From: Mucilaginibacter rubeus
GTDB lineage: Bacteria; Bacteroidota; Bacteroidia; Sphingobacteriales; Sphingobacteriaceae
Direction of reading: 5' to 3'
Length of the DNA stretch: 64,000 nucleotides
NCBI RefSeq assembly: GCF_014643835.1
Contig: NZ_BMKD01000005.1
Span: 1 to 64,000, forward strand
Shown: in pieces, positions 1 through 7,820 of the stretch
Position numbering within the stretch: position 1 is the first letter of the stretch
How the letters are laid out: each line of letters begins with the position of its first letter
Made by a program: the position numbers and the translations under genes
The notes under the pieces: generated by a model
Told to the model about the DNA's origin: nothing
What the model saw: the letters and a program-made list of their open reading frames with translations, nothing else
Databases searched by the model: none

Positions 1-296
1 TGTTTATTGAAGATAGCAAACATATTAACTGCTTTCAGCATTGCCTGTAAAAGCAAATGGCCGAATAATCTTTTGCTTTGCAATTTAATTATTCAGCCAT
101 TTTAAGCCCTGTTGCGCAACGGCCACGGTTTAAAGGGGCTTCAATGCTAATCAATCATTTACATAGTCATCAATCTGTCTACGCCAATTAAAATACCCCG
201 TTTGACTATAATAAAGCAAACATGAAAAAAGTAATTTTGTTAATAGTTTTAAATTGGGTATATTAAAGTATTAATTAATGGTTTAATAGCTAAGGT
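1..296. other. intergenic, no gene seen
   Basis: AT-rich stretch with stops in all frames. I see no gene, RNA or strong hairpin. It lies at the window edge, outside the first recognisable element gene, so the left end of the tail-gene element could lie here or further left. Confidence 0.5.
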
Positions 297-536
297 ATGT
301 TATTGTATATTAAAAATCTTATTTGTAAGCATAATATTCATTACTGGATATACAAACCAAATGAACGTACTTGCCAATGGTGTGGCAAAAAAATGATTGC
401 GCTTGACGAAGGCCCCTCAACGGGTTGGGACCAATCGTGTAGCTGGACAGAACCATCTGAAACAACCATTAACGATCAAAGAAATGCAGTCCAAGCGAAA
501 GTAGATCCTATTACTGCCGGAGCCGAGGAATCATAG
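297..536 (+). CDS. small zinc-ribbon-like protein
   Basis: A 79-residue product. Seen: CKHNIH at residues 10-15 and CQWCGKKM at residues 26-33, a C-x2-H plus C-x2-C arrangement that could bind one zinc ion. Small prophage-associated zinc-ribbon proteins of this layout are common, but I cannot name a family with certainty. The hydrophilic tail has no recognisable domain. Its 3' end overlaps, tail to tail, the remnant at 476-914 on the other strand. Its place at the ragged edge of the tail cluster suggests a phage accessory gene. The start at 297 is the first ATG after a stop. Confidence 0.4.
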   Translation: MLLYIKNLICKHNIHYWIYKPNERTCQWCGKKMIALDEGPSTGWDQSCSWTEPSETTINDQRNAVQAKVDPITAGAEES

Positions 537-914
537 CTTAATCTAATATTAACCCCGCTGATCACAGATATACTGGCTATAATTGCTGCTTGCGCGCTTG
601 AATTCATCGGAGTAACACTAAACCCTTTAAGGTTCTGATCACTTGAAAAACCTGTTGAAATGGTGTTTGTTGACCTGAATGTGATTACTTGCCCCTGAAC
701 CGGAAATGTTGAGCTCGCCTCGAATTGGCTCAACCCCAAGGGATAATCGGATGGTGATTGAGTAGCTGTGAATACATTCCCAGGCACAAAATTATTGTTT
801 AAGACTGGTCGAAAAATTGGCGGGAAAATAACATTGAAAAGCTTATCAGCCTGCCGCGCGTAAAATACACTTTTCTTAAATGGGCGAAACGAAGTTATTT
901 CATGGAGAGTGTAA
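476..914 (-). pseudogene. remnant of a phage-type structural protein
   Basis: An open frame of about 145 codons runs leftward from an in-frame TAA at 915-917 to the stop at 476. It has no ATG; the only recognised start is a GTG at 787, which would drop about 42 coherent upstream codons. The translated text is rich in Ser, Thr, Gly, Asn and Val with alternating hydrophobics, as in beta-structured phage adhesin or tail proteins. I do not recognise the family. The missing start and the overlap with the RadC remnant at 902 suggest that two broken genes were joined here by deletion or recombination. Confidence 0.4.
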
Positions 915-1165
915 ACTTAATATCGAACGTAGTTGCGTTTGAGCTTCCAGTGTTTACGCACCTCTCATGCGCATTGAGTTGCATGGCTACAAGTATCATT
1001 ATAGCACACAATCACCCTTCTGGAGAGCTTCAGCCATCGCTTGAAGATTACGAGGGTACTAAACGCCTAATGAACGCAGCGCGCCTAATTGATATAGGTG
1101 TATTAGATCACTTAATCATAAATAGAAATGGCTATTATTCAATAATCGAAAACTGCAATATTTAA
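902..1165 (+). pseudogene. truncated RadC-like JAB-domain protein
   Basis: The 87-residue frame carries the C-terminal half of a RadC/JAB domain. The JAMM metal-binding signature is intact: AHNHPSG with two histidines, followed ten residues later by PSLED, then the family-typical VLDHLII and GYYS. Full RadC-like proteins of mobile elements are about 150-230 residues and have a further N-terminal part that is absent here; the text before ALSCMATSIII does not match the family. I read it as a 5'-truncated remnant at the boundary of the tail-gene element. RadC-like genes are frequent cargo of Bacteroidota mobile elements. A shortened product remains possible. Confidence 0.6.
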
Positions 1166-1204
1166 TTATCGATAAAACTATAATTTAGCCACTTATAACC
1201 AAAT

Positions 1205-2089
1205 ATGAAAAAAGCAATTGTCACTTTGGCGATAGGCCAAAAGCACGAGACATTATTTGAAAAATATTGTCGGGAGAACTGGCAGCAGTATTGCGACATG
1301 TTCAATTTTAAACTTATTGTCATAAACGAACCTCTCGACAAATCTGAAAGAGCAAACAAACGGTCACCATCATGGCAAAAACTTCTCATTTTATCACAAC
1401 CATGGTCAAAAAATTATGACCAAATAGTTTGGGTTGATTGCGATGTGATAATTAATAATTCTAACGCACAAGATATTACCACAAATGTACCTTTAAACAT
1501 GGTTGGAGGAGTTGACCAATACACAATACCAACAAAAGAAATATTTGACATTTCATTACAGCGCCTATATGATGACTGGAAAAAAAACAACGTAAAATTT
1601 ATTGATAACAAAACACCCAGTGCTTATTATATCAATAGAGGCTTGCCAAATAATCAACTAAATCAAGTTTTGCAAGCTGGTATTTTTGTTTGCTCTCCTG
1701 CTTATCACAGAGATAAGTTTGAAAGTATATACAACAACTATGAAGATACCCATGGAGGAGAGTGGAATTTTGAGAACCCTGCAATGTCCTTTGAACTTGT
1801 TAAAGACGGCATGGTTAACTGGTTACCATCAAATTTTAATTTTTGCGTTATAAATATCCTTGCCGCATTTTATCCATTCTTATTTAACAAAAAGGTATCT
1901 GCCTTAGAATCTCTATACGATAAGATTGCAAGGAAGCTAACTAAAAAGGAAACCATACGAATTGATGAAACTGAACAAAGTGCATTAAAAAGCATCTATG
2001 ATTTATCAACATTTATGCACTTTGCTGGCTGCGCTCATCTTATGCCAAAAATGAAACCCATTTTAAACAACAAATCCCCTAATAATTAG
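1205..2089 (+). CDS. GT-A-type glycosyltransferase-like protein
   Basis: The 294-residue protein begins with MKKAIVTLAIG, a typical first beta strand of a GT-A fold. It has an acidic metal-binding DxD motif at residues 78-80 (VDCD after a hydrophobic strand) and a later QAGIFVCSP motif resembling the acceptor-side region of GT8-like enzymes. No signal peptide or membrane segment is seen. It converges on the fibre gene at 2106-4430 and shares its terminator. Base composition is clearly more AT-rich than the baseplate genes, suggesting separate acquisition. Phage glycosyltransferases beside fibres can modify the fibre or host surface sugars; which applies here is inference. Confidence 0.6.
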   Translation: MKKAIVTLAIGQKHETLFEKYCRENWQQYCDMFNFKLIVINEPLDKSERANKRSPSWQKLLILSQPWSKNYDQIVWVDCDVIINNSNAQDITTNVPLNMVGGVDQYTIPTKEIFDISLQRLYDDWKKNNVKFIDNKTPSAYYINRGLPNNQLNQVLQAGIFVCSPAYHRDKFESIYNNYEDTHGGEWNFENPAMSFELVKDGMVNWLPSNFNFCVINILAAFYPFLFNKKVSALESLYDKIARKLTKKETIRIDETEQSALKSIYDLSTFMHFAGCAHLMPKMKPILNNKSPNN

Positions 2090-2100
2090 GGGCTTTGTTG
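2076..2100. terminator. bidirectional terminator between glycosyltransferase and fibre gene
   Basis: Perfect inverted repeat CCCCTAAT/ATTAGGGG (2076-2083 and 2085-2092) followed by a T-rich run. It holds the stop codon of the glycosyltransferase and lies 14 bp from the fibre stop, so it can end both convergent transcripts. Confidence 0.65.
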
Positions 2101-2105
2101 TTCTG

Positions 2106-4430
2106 TTATGTTAAGTTTACTTGTTTCCATGCCTGCCACGATGACCATCCTACCCTTACGTATTCATTTGTCGCGGTGTCATAAGAAGACAACGTTTGTT
2201 TAACGGTACCGATACTCGCTTTATGAGTTATCAGCATTCCATTGATAGGCCACCCATCAGAGGAAGAAACATAATCAGTACATATCCCCGTTGGAAACGC
2301 AGTAGGAAGTTTAGAAAGTGTTATACCACTCGGAGTACCGTCATAAACAAGGGCTGTTGGAACAGGTGATAAAATGTAGAAAGATTGCCAACCCGATACT
2401 GACCATCCGACACGAACGTAAAGCTTACCGTTATTGGTTGCATCGAAAGACGCCAATTCTTGCCTATACATGTCATTACTAAGGTGATGAGTTATGAGAA
2501 ATCCGTTGATAGGCCACCCGTTAGACGATTCGACATATTCGTGTGTAATACCTTTGCTATACGCAGACGGTAACGCTGAAAACAAACGCCCAGATTGCCC
2601 GGCATCAACAACACCATCGCCTCTGAAGTATTCAGGGAATAAAACATCAAATGTCTTATTGGCCATTGCTACATATAGAGGGTCTTGCGGGTGAACTAAT
2701 TCGTTGGGTAATGATACATTTATGGCTGTTAAGTAATCCTGCCCGTGTACACTATCCTGAAAAGTGCCGTAAATGTCTTGATAAACACATTGGTATTTTC
2801 TGGCTAATGCTCTTAAGCCACTATTAACAAGCTCATTAAAAATCTGTCCCTGATGCCCATTAGAATCATCTGTCGTTGGATTTTGCGATTGGATAATAAT
2901 AGCTAAATGCCGATAATCAAACCCCGTTGTGCTCCTTATGGTAGATAGTCCAGTATCCAAGCGGCTTAAAAAAGCAGTAGCATTAGCTTCGGGAGTGCCA
3001 CCGGCCCAACTATCATTTATTCCCCAACGTAAAATATACACATCAGGATTTTGAGCCAAATCTGCCGATAAAGAAGTCGATAACCAATAAGGAGTACCTT
3101 GGCCTCCTATACCGCTGTTAACATAAGTTACGTTGTTAATCCGATTATTTAAAGTTATCTGATTAAGAAGTATATCCGGGTGATATGTGTTTGAGCTTGC
3201 GCCAGTTCCCGCAGTTGTACTATCTCCTGAAAGAATTACCTTAACAGCTGATTTAGCTAATAGCTTTTTGTGAAATGATGATAAATACTCTTCACCGAAT
3301 ACCCTTTGGTATTTATCAGCATAGCTATTTATCTGCTGTTTAAGGTATGTGGTTTGCTTTAAAATCCTGACATCGCCGTCTATAGTTACCCCGTTTGTAT
3401 TATCAAAAGCAGTGACCAAGAAATCACCCTTGTCAAATATCCTCTTATTGGCAGCTAAAGCATTTGCAACCGCCGCTGTATCATCGGTTACGCCATCGCC
3501 CACAGCGCCGTAATCAACCCTAAATGATTTAATTTGGCCGGAAGGTTCGGACGAACCGCCGCTGCCTCCAGATGGCGCGTTTATCCAATGTGTATCACCA
3601 TCCGCATTAGTGTTTTTCGCCAGTATTTGACCAGCAGTACCGCCGGTTGGCACTCCAACACCTGCCGGGCCTTGTGCGCCGTCTACAGGTGCATTTATCC
3701 AATGCAAATCACCATCGGCGTTACTGTTTTTTGCGAGTATTTGCCCGGCTGTACCTCCAGTCGGAATTTTAAACAGAGCCGTTATTTGAGCCTGCAATTT
3801 TCCAAACGCCTGTAATATGCTATCGGTAGCGGCTACGGCTGTTGATGTGCCAAAGCCGATACCTGTTAAAATGGAGTTTAAAACTCTTGAATTGGTAAAG
3901 TACTTGTTTGTTGCACCTTCGGGCACGGCATCAGTAGTACCCGGTGATGCAACGATTTGAATATAGGTTGAACCGCTCCAGCGGTATTCATTATTATTAT
4001 CCGTGGTAATGTAAATTTTACCAGCTTCGCCCGGTGCGGGTAATGCTACGAAATTGGCAAACTCCAGCACATCATCTACGTAGCTGGGTAACTGGCTTGC
4101 CGAAACTTTACCAGTTTCATCTAACCCGGCGTATCCATTTGCTATATTTTTATTAGCCACATCTTCGGCTGTATATCCTATGCCGCCGCTTTCTGTCAGT
4201 TCATCAATTTGCATTTGCAAATCCTCATCGGCGCTTGCGCGAGTGGTAGCCTCATTTTGTAAATCTTCGTTTGCAGCTTTCCCGGCCAGCGTGGTAGACA
4301 AGCCACCAATCTTACTAATAGGCAGAGTATCGTCATCTTTGTGCCAAAACGAATCAATCCACGAAGCGAATTGCCCGGCGGTAGGCTTTGCGCCTCTCGT
4401 AAAAAATGCTTTTAATTGTGCTCTTGTCAT
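2106..4430 (-). CDS. tail fibre with SGNH esterase and pyocin-knob-like repeats
   Basis: Probable receptor-binding fibre, 774 residues. Seen in order: an N-terminal attachment region (1-60); a heptad-like stretch (50-80); two repeats of PTGGTAGQILAKN...HWINAP (223-248 and 261-286) flanking a collagen-like GAQGPAGVG; a pectate-lyase-type DYGAVGDGVTDDTAA motif (306-320); an SGNH hydrolase with GDS (Ser404), glycine block GIGGQG (440-445), GIND (Asn472) and His580; then two similar C-terminal units (about 616-690 and 707-774) with GWPINGxLITH and YVRVGW, resembling pyocin-knob domains of R-type pyocin fibres. The usual catalytic Asp of block V appears as Glu577. The esterase would deacetylate surface glycan on the target cell (inference). 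Confidence 0.8.
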   Translation of the reverse strand: MTRAQLKAFFTRGAKPTAGQFASWIDSFWHKDDDTLPISKIGGLSTTLAGKAANEDLQNEATTRASADEDLQMQIDELTESGGIGYTAEDVANKNIANGYAGLDETGKVSASQLPSYVDDVLEFANFVALPAPGEAGKIYITTDNNNEYRWSGSTYIQIVASPGTTDAVPEGATNKYFTNSRVLNSILTGIGFGTSTAVAATDSILQAFGKLQAQITALFKIPTGGTAGQILAKNSNADGDLHWINAPVDGAQGPAGVGVPTGGTAGQILAKNTNADGDTHWINAPSGGSGGSSEPSGQIKSFRVDYGAVGDGVTDDTAAVANALAANKRIFDKGDFLVTAFDNTNGVTIDGDVRILKQTTYLKQQINSYADKYQRVFGEEYLSSFHKKLLAKSAVKVILSGDSTTAGTGASSNTYHPDILLNQITLNNRINNVTYVNSGIGGQGTPYWLSTSLSADLAQNPDVYILRWGINDSWAGGTPEANATAFLSRLDTGLSTIRSTTGFDYRHLAIIIQSQNPTTDDSNGHQGQIFNELVNSGLRALARKYQCVYQDIYGTFQDSVHGQDYLTAINVSLPNELVHPQDPLYVAMANKTFDVLFPEYFRGDGVVDAGQSGRLFSALPSAYSKGITHEYVESSNGWPINGFLITHHLSNDMYRQELASFDATNNGKLYVRVGWSVSGWQSFYILSPVPTALVYDGTPSGITLSKLPTAFPTGICTDYVSSSDGWPINGMLITHKASIGTVKQTLSSYDTATNEYVRVGWSSWQAWKQVNLT

Positions 4431-4454
4431 CTTTATAATGGTATTATAATTTTT

Positions 4455-5261
4455 TTAGTCAAAAAAGCCGAGAATCGGCTCAATCCACATGCCTGTTACG
4501 TAGGGGTTAATGGTTTTCATTGGAGTAGGCGTTTCACTTCCGGCAGGGCCAGTAGCAATAACATCTCCCGAATATAAGCCGCGATCATCGTCGCTCTTCA
4601 AAGAATTGCCTTCATACTGATCACCGATATGATCGGTACGCGGTCGATTAGTAGGGTGAGTGTGCTTTATTAAATTATCCAGCGTCATGGTTACATCTTT
4701 TGCACCGCCAATTTTTCCCACTGTGTCAAAGTCAGCATCGGCCGGATCCCAATGCATCGGCAATTTACCCCGCCAATCAACAACCTCTTGCCAACCAGCC
4801 GGAATATTTTCAATCGACCCCTTCCACCAAACCATACCTCCGGGGCCAGCAAATGGCCTTAGCAGCCCCTCTAAGCGATCAAGGCGGGCCAGCACGCCTT
4901 CTGCCGTATTTCTTTTAAAATTCGCCCATAGATAACTGCTTACACCGTTATCGCCGAATTTAGCTGTACGGACATACTTTACCGTCCGGGAGACATTATC
5001 CTCGAAAGTCAGCGAGGTAGCTTCTTCCATAATGATGACTTTGGCCTGTGCGACACCGCCCGTAAAAGGCAGGATCTCTCCGTTAATGACCACTACGCCG
5101 TTACTGACCGACCCGCCGCTGGCCACGCAGCCGGATAAGATCGACATTGGTCCCGAAAGGTTTGCAGCCGAAGCCGCGGTATTGATGCAATCCTGCATGA
5201 ATTGAAGAACACCCTGGTCAAACGGGAAACCGCCAGGCTGTGTAAAATCATATCTGTTCAT
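4455..5261 (-). CDS. tail-collar-domain protein
   Basis: 268 residues. The C-terminal half has the phage tail-collar pattern: a G-W-x-x-V-x-WRGKLPMHW segment near residues 155-170, GGAKDVTMTLDNLIKHTHP at about 185-203 and a final NPYVTGMWI, as in short fibres and collar proteins of contractile phages. The N-terminal half is likely the baseplate-attachment part. The start overlaps the stop of the upstream gene by 4 bases, so translation is probably coupled. It lies between the baseplate genes and the fibre. It may be a second adhesin or the connector for the long fibre. Confidence 0.7.
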   Translation of the reverse strand: MNRYDFTQPGGFPFDQGVLQFMQDCINTAASAANLSGPMSILSGCVASGGSVSNGVVVINGEILPFTGGVAQAKVIIMEEATSLTFEDNVSRTVKYVRTAKFGDNGVSSYLWANFKRNTAEGVLARLDRLEGLLRPFAGPGGMVWWKGSIENIPAGWQEVVDWRGKLPMHWDPADADFDTVGKIGGAKDVTMTLDNLIKHTHPTNRPRTDHIGDQYEGNSLKSDDDRGLYSGDVIATGPAGSETPTPMKTINPYVTGMWIEPILGFFD

Positions 5262-5746
5262 ATCGTTCTGTATATTAAAAATCGTTTTCCTGCCAGTTTG
5301 TAGTACCTCACCAGGGCGTTCATTTCTACCAGGTCCTGCGCACTGAGCGGGACCGCGGAGGGCACGTTGACGATAAAGTCTACACCCGTATCGCCGTAAT
5401 CCCCGGGGTTATGAAGCGCTATTGTACCGGCAAACAAAGGTTTGTTTTCATCAGTCCGGAAAATAAAGGTCCGGTCAAAGGCGAAAGCGTCAGCTATGGA
5501 GATACGCCGCCCAGTGGTATCAAAACGGTCGTTCATCACCGCCCGGAGGCTGAAGACCCTGCCATCATGCATGAGGTTGTACAGATCTGCCGCCCGGCGT
5601 ACCATCAACCGGTTGTAAAGCAGTACAAAGGGGCTGCACAGTGCGCGCAGCCAGGCGAATAGCACCGGTTTTCGTTTGAAACCGGGTATGGATTCCATGA
5701 TCAGCCTGTCATAGCCGATATTGAAAAGCTTATCATAATCAGGCAT
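5258..5746 (-). CDS. conserved tail/baseplate protein of unknown role
   Basis: 162 residues, no signal peptide. Its place after the gpJ-like gene and before the collar protein corresponds to gpI in P2-type tails, which trims the baseplate wedge. I see no diagnostic motif, so the gpI role rests on position alone. The N-terminal half is basic and tyrosine-rich; the C-terminal half is a predicted beta/alpha domain. It overlaps both neighbours by a few bases within one polycistronic unit. Confidence 0.55.
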   Translation of the reverse strand: MPDYDKLFNIGYDRLIMESIPGFKRKPVLFAWLRALCSPFVLLYNRLMVRRAADLYNLMHDGRVFSLRAVMNDRFDTTGRRISIADAFAFDRTFIFRTDENKPLFAGTIALHNPGDYGDTGVDFIVNVPSAVPLSAQDLVEMNALVRYYKLAGKRFLIYRTI

Positions 5747-6569
5747 ACGGGTAATAATTTATGGTGAAACCATCCTCTATAACCCTCAGGTAACCGGCAT
5801 CCGGTATGAGCCGCTCCTGGATCTCGGAAAAGGGACGGATACCATATCGCGACTGCGCGCTTAAAATCCCCACCAGCTCGACGCCTTCCACGGCCTGCAG
5901 CTGGTCCATCAGCCGCGTCTTGGCAAATTCTCCGTTGAACCGCAGGTTTTGCAGGTAAGCGTTAACCGCGTCGATGACCGGAGTGTCTCCGTTTCCGTCG
6001 ATGCGGGCTCCTGCGCCGTCGAGTACCAGCGGATCATAGTAAACATCCAGTACCAGTTTAAGATCATCGGGAGGCAGGCTATCCACGTGAACACGTACCC
6101 CGGCATCCTTGGTATCAAAGACGTAGGCACTGAACGCGAGCTTTTCGTCATCGGAAAGCTGCCCGTAGTCGCCTCCTGCCTGTTTCACTACTTTCATCCT
6201 GACGGAGCCATCGGTATTTTCTGTAACCGCCGCCTGGCTGATAATTTTCTGGGCTGCTATCTGCGTATCGCTGAGGCCGCTGTTCAGGTACTGATCAGTA
6301 TCCTGCAGGAGCATCTGCCCGTATTGAAAGCGCAGCGCCAGTTCCCGATACCAGTTCAGCGTATGCGGTTTTTTGGCGGCCAGCGTGTCGGTGATCTCGG
6401 CAGCGCGCAGGTCAAAAAGTACGTCGACCGTCCATGCTACGAAGGCCACAATATAAGCCCATAATTTAAAATCAGCCACCGCGCTGGTGTGGTCCAGTGC
6501 CGCCAGTGTTTCATCGCTGTTTACCTTGCTGATGATCTGGCCGTTCCAGTATTCTATTGTTTGTGCCAT
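5739..6569 (-). CDS. baseplate J-like wedge protein
   Basis: 276 residues. The layout fits Bacteroidota gpJ-like baseplate proteins: an N-terminal helical part (about 1-130), a central beta domain, then a C-terminal part with AVEGVELVGI and a final GYLRVIEDGFTINYY. In P2-type tails gpJ forms the ring of wedges round the hub. Homologues are sometimes labelled nucleotidyltransferase in databases; I see no nucleotidyltransferase motif here. It is 1 base from the LysM gene and overlaps the next gene by 8 bases. Confidence 0.65.
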   Translation of the reverse strand: MAQTIEYWNGQIISKVNSDETLAALDHTSAVADFKLWAYIVAFVAWTVDVLFDLRAAEITDTLAAKKPHTLNWYRELALRFQYGQMLLQDTDQYLNSGLSDTQIAAQKIISQAAVTENTDGSVRMKVVKQAGGDYGQLSDDEKLAFSAYVFDTKDAGVRVHVDSLPPDDLKLVLDVYYDPLVLDGAGARIDGNGDTPVIDAVNAYLQNLRFNGEFAKTRLMDQLQAVEGVELVGILSAQSRYGIRPFSEIQERLIPDAGYLRVIEDGFTINYYPYA

Positions 6570-6570
6570 A

Positions 6571-6861
6571 TTAACTTACTATAAAATCGTATTCAATTAT
6601 CCAATACTCTATCCCGGCGGGGGCAAGCACCTGTACATCAGCGACCGACGAAGCGGGGCTGATGCCGTAGGTCGCGAAGTAGCTGGCTACTTCAAATACG
6701 CTTACCCTACCCGCATCTATCGTTGCCCCTGGCTTCAGCGCATCCGTTATCCCAATTCTGTTCAGGGCAGCAAGCGCAAACACGTTTTCCGCTGTCCCCG
6801 TGTACTGCGTGGCGATATCGGCCAGTGCCTGGCCTGCCTTAATTATCTTATTATTTGACAT
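6571..6861 (-). CDS. LysM-like tail protein
   Basis: 96 residues. Residues 8-45 read AGQALADIATQYTG, then NVFALAALN and LKPGATI, a LysM-like fold with the expected spacing. It resembles gpX-type tail proteins that link hub and tube in contractile tails. The C-terminal half is a short beta-rich extension. It overlaps the gp25-like gene by 11 bases and is followed within 2 bases by the gpJ-like gene. Confidence 0.7.
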   Translation of the reverse strand: MSNNKIIKAGQALADIATQYTGTAENVFALAALNRIGITDALKPGATIDAGRVSVFEVASYFATYGISPASSVADVQVLAPAGIEYWIIEYDFIVS

Positions 6862-7147
6862 AGTCTCCTCTGATATTTAAAAAGCCGTTTTCAAATCCCA
6901 TGCCCTGGATCGCCACGCCGTCCTGACTGAAGCGAAGCCTAATCTCACGCAGCAAATCCTCACCGGCGATACTTCCTTCATCATTCAAAAACTGGAACGT
7001 ACCAACCGTAGCCAGCGGCGCCTGCCGGTATTCTCCCTTTTCAGCCAGCAACAGCTTCCGCTGCTGCTGCTGGTTACTTTCACCGCGAACGAAGTCGCCG
7101 TTTACGATCAGCAGATCGTCATTGTCATCCATCAGGTAATCAATCAT
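6851..7147 (-). CDS. gp25/gpW-like baseplate wedge protein
   Basis: 98 residues. Matches the small gp25-like wedge proteins of Bacteroidota tails: a GDFVRGESNQQQ start region, LLLAEKGEYRQAPLATVG in the middle (the family's core), then EDLLREIRLRFSQDG and a closing NIRGDYV. In contractile tails gp25 holds sheath and wedge together and is among the most conserved baseplate parts. Overlaps both neighbours slightly, as expected in a tail operon. Confidence 0.7.
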   Translation of the reverse strand: MIDYLMDDNDDLLIVNGDFVRGESNQQQQRKLLLAEKGEYRQAPLATVGTFQFLNDEGSIAGEDLLREIRLRFSQDGVAIQGMGFENGFLNIRGDYVK

Positions 7148-7362
7148 TGTAAATGCCCGTTAAAAGTTCCTGTTACCGGGTTGCTCCCGGCTGTCAAACC
7201 ATTGTTGTATATGATGTCGGCTGTCCTGATATATGCTTCCAACCTATCTGCAAAAGCATCGATAAAAGCGTCCAGCGCCGCATCTCTGTCCCCGGATGCC
7301 TCATAGGTCCGGGTATAGACCTCTTTCAGGCCCGCTTTAAAATCTTGTGTATCCAGGCTCAT
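7144..7362 (-). CDS. small conserved tail-operon protein
   Basis: 72 residues, mostly helical and acidic, with no motif I recognise. It sits between the spike and gp25-like genes, overlapping both by 4 bases (ATGA-type coupling), which supports it as a real gene. Function unknown; a baseplate accessory or chaperone is possible. Confidence 0.6.
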   Translation of the reverse strand: MSLDTQDFKAGLKEVYTRTYEASGDRDAALDAFIDAFADRLEAYIRTADIIYNNGLTAGSNPVTGTFNGHLQ

Positions 7363-7820
7363 GGTAAAAGATCATTTATGCGTTCAATCAATTCGGTTAT
7401 AGCGGGCACGTCCTTCGGAGCAGCGATACTTAATACGCCGCGGACCAGGTCATTCAGGATCTTCCCCAGGGTATCTCCGCCCTTACTGACCAATAAACCT
7501 TCAGGGTCGACCCGCAGAACTGTGTTCCCGGTCGTTATCCGGTACATGGCGATCTGATCGCAGGCGATCACGATATAATCATCATCTGCCAGCTTCCCGA
7601 TCACTACCGGAGAGCCCGCGACCGGCAACACATCAATACTTTTCCTGTCACTCATCACCGCTCTCAGCCGCACGCCGTAGACCTCTGCCTCATCCAGCAG
7701 TACGTCACAGGTAAAAGCGTCCTGATCCACTGCAACGACAACAGCATCATGAAAACTCACCGGGCCGCCTGCATGGGCGAGCTTTACAAACGACCTTCTT
7801 AGTTTATTTAATTCATTCAT
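7359..7820 (-). CDS. gpV-like central spike/OB-fold protein
   Basis: 153 residues. Residues 20-90 have the pattern of the gpV/gp5 N-terminal OB fold (VVVAVDQDAFTCDVLL, VYGVRLRAV, GSPVVIGKLADDDYIVIAC), followed by a short beta region and a helical C-terminus. The long triple-helix needle repeats and HxH iron tip of P2 gpV are not evident, so the tip may be supplied by another protein. The gene follows the hub gene with a 4-base overlap, the same order as hub and spike in many contractile tails. Confidence 0.65.
   Translation of the reverse strand: MNELNKLRRSFVKLAHAGGPVSFHDAVVVAVDQDAFTCDVLLDEAEVYGVRLRAVMSDRKSIDVLPVAGSPVVIGKLADDDYIVIACDQIAMYRITTGNTVLRVDPEGLLVSKGGDTLGKILNDLVRGVLSIAAPKDVPAITELIERINDLLP

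Noticed and set aside
5949-6464. 171-codon plus-strand frame opposite the gpJ-like gene
   Set aside because: Overlaps a recognisable baseplate gene fully and has no motif.
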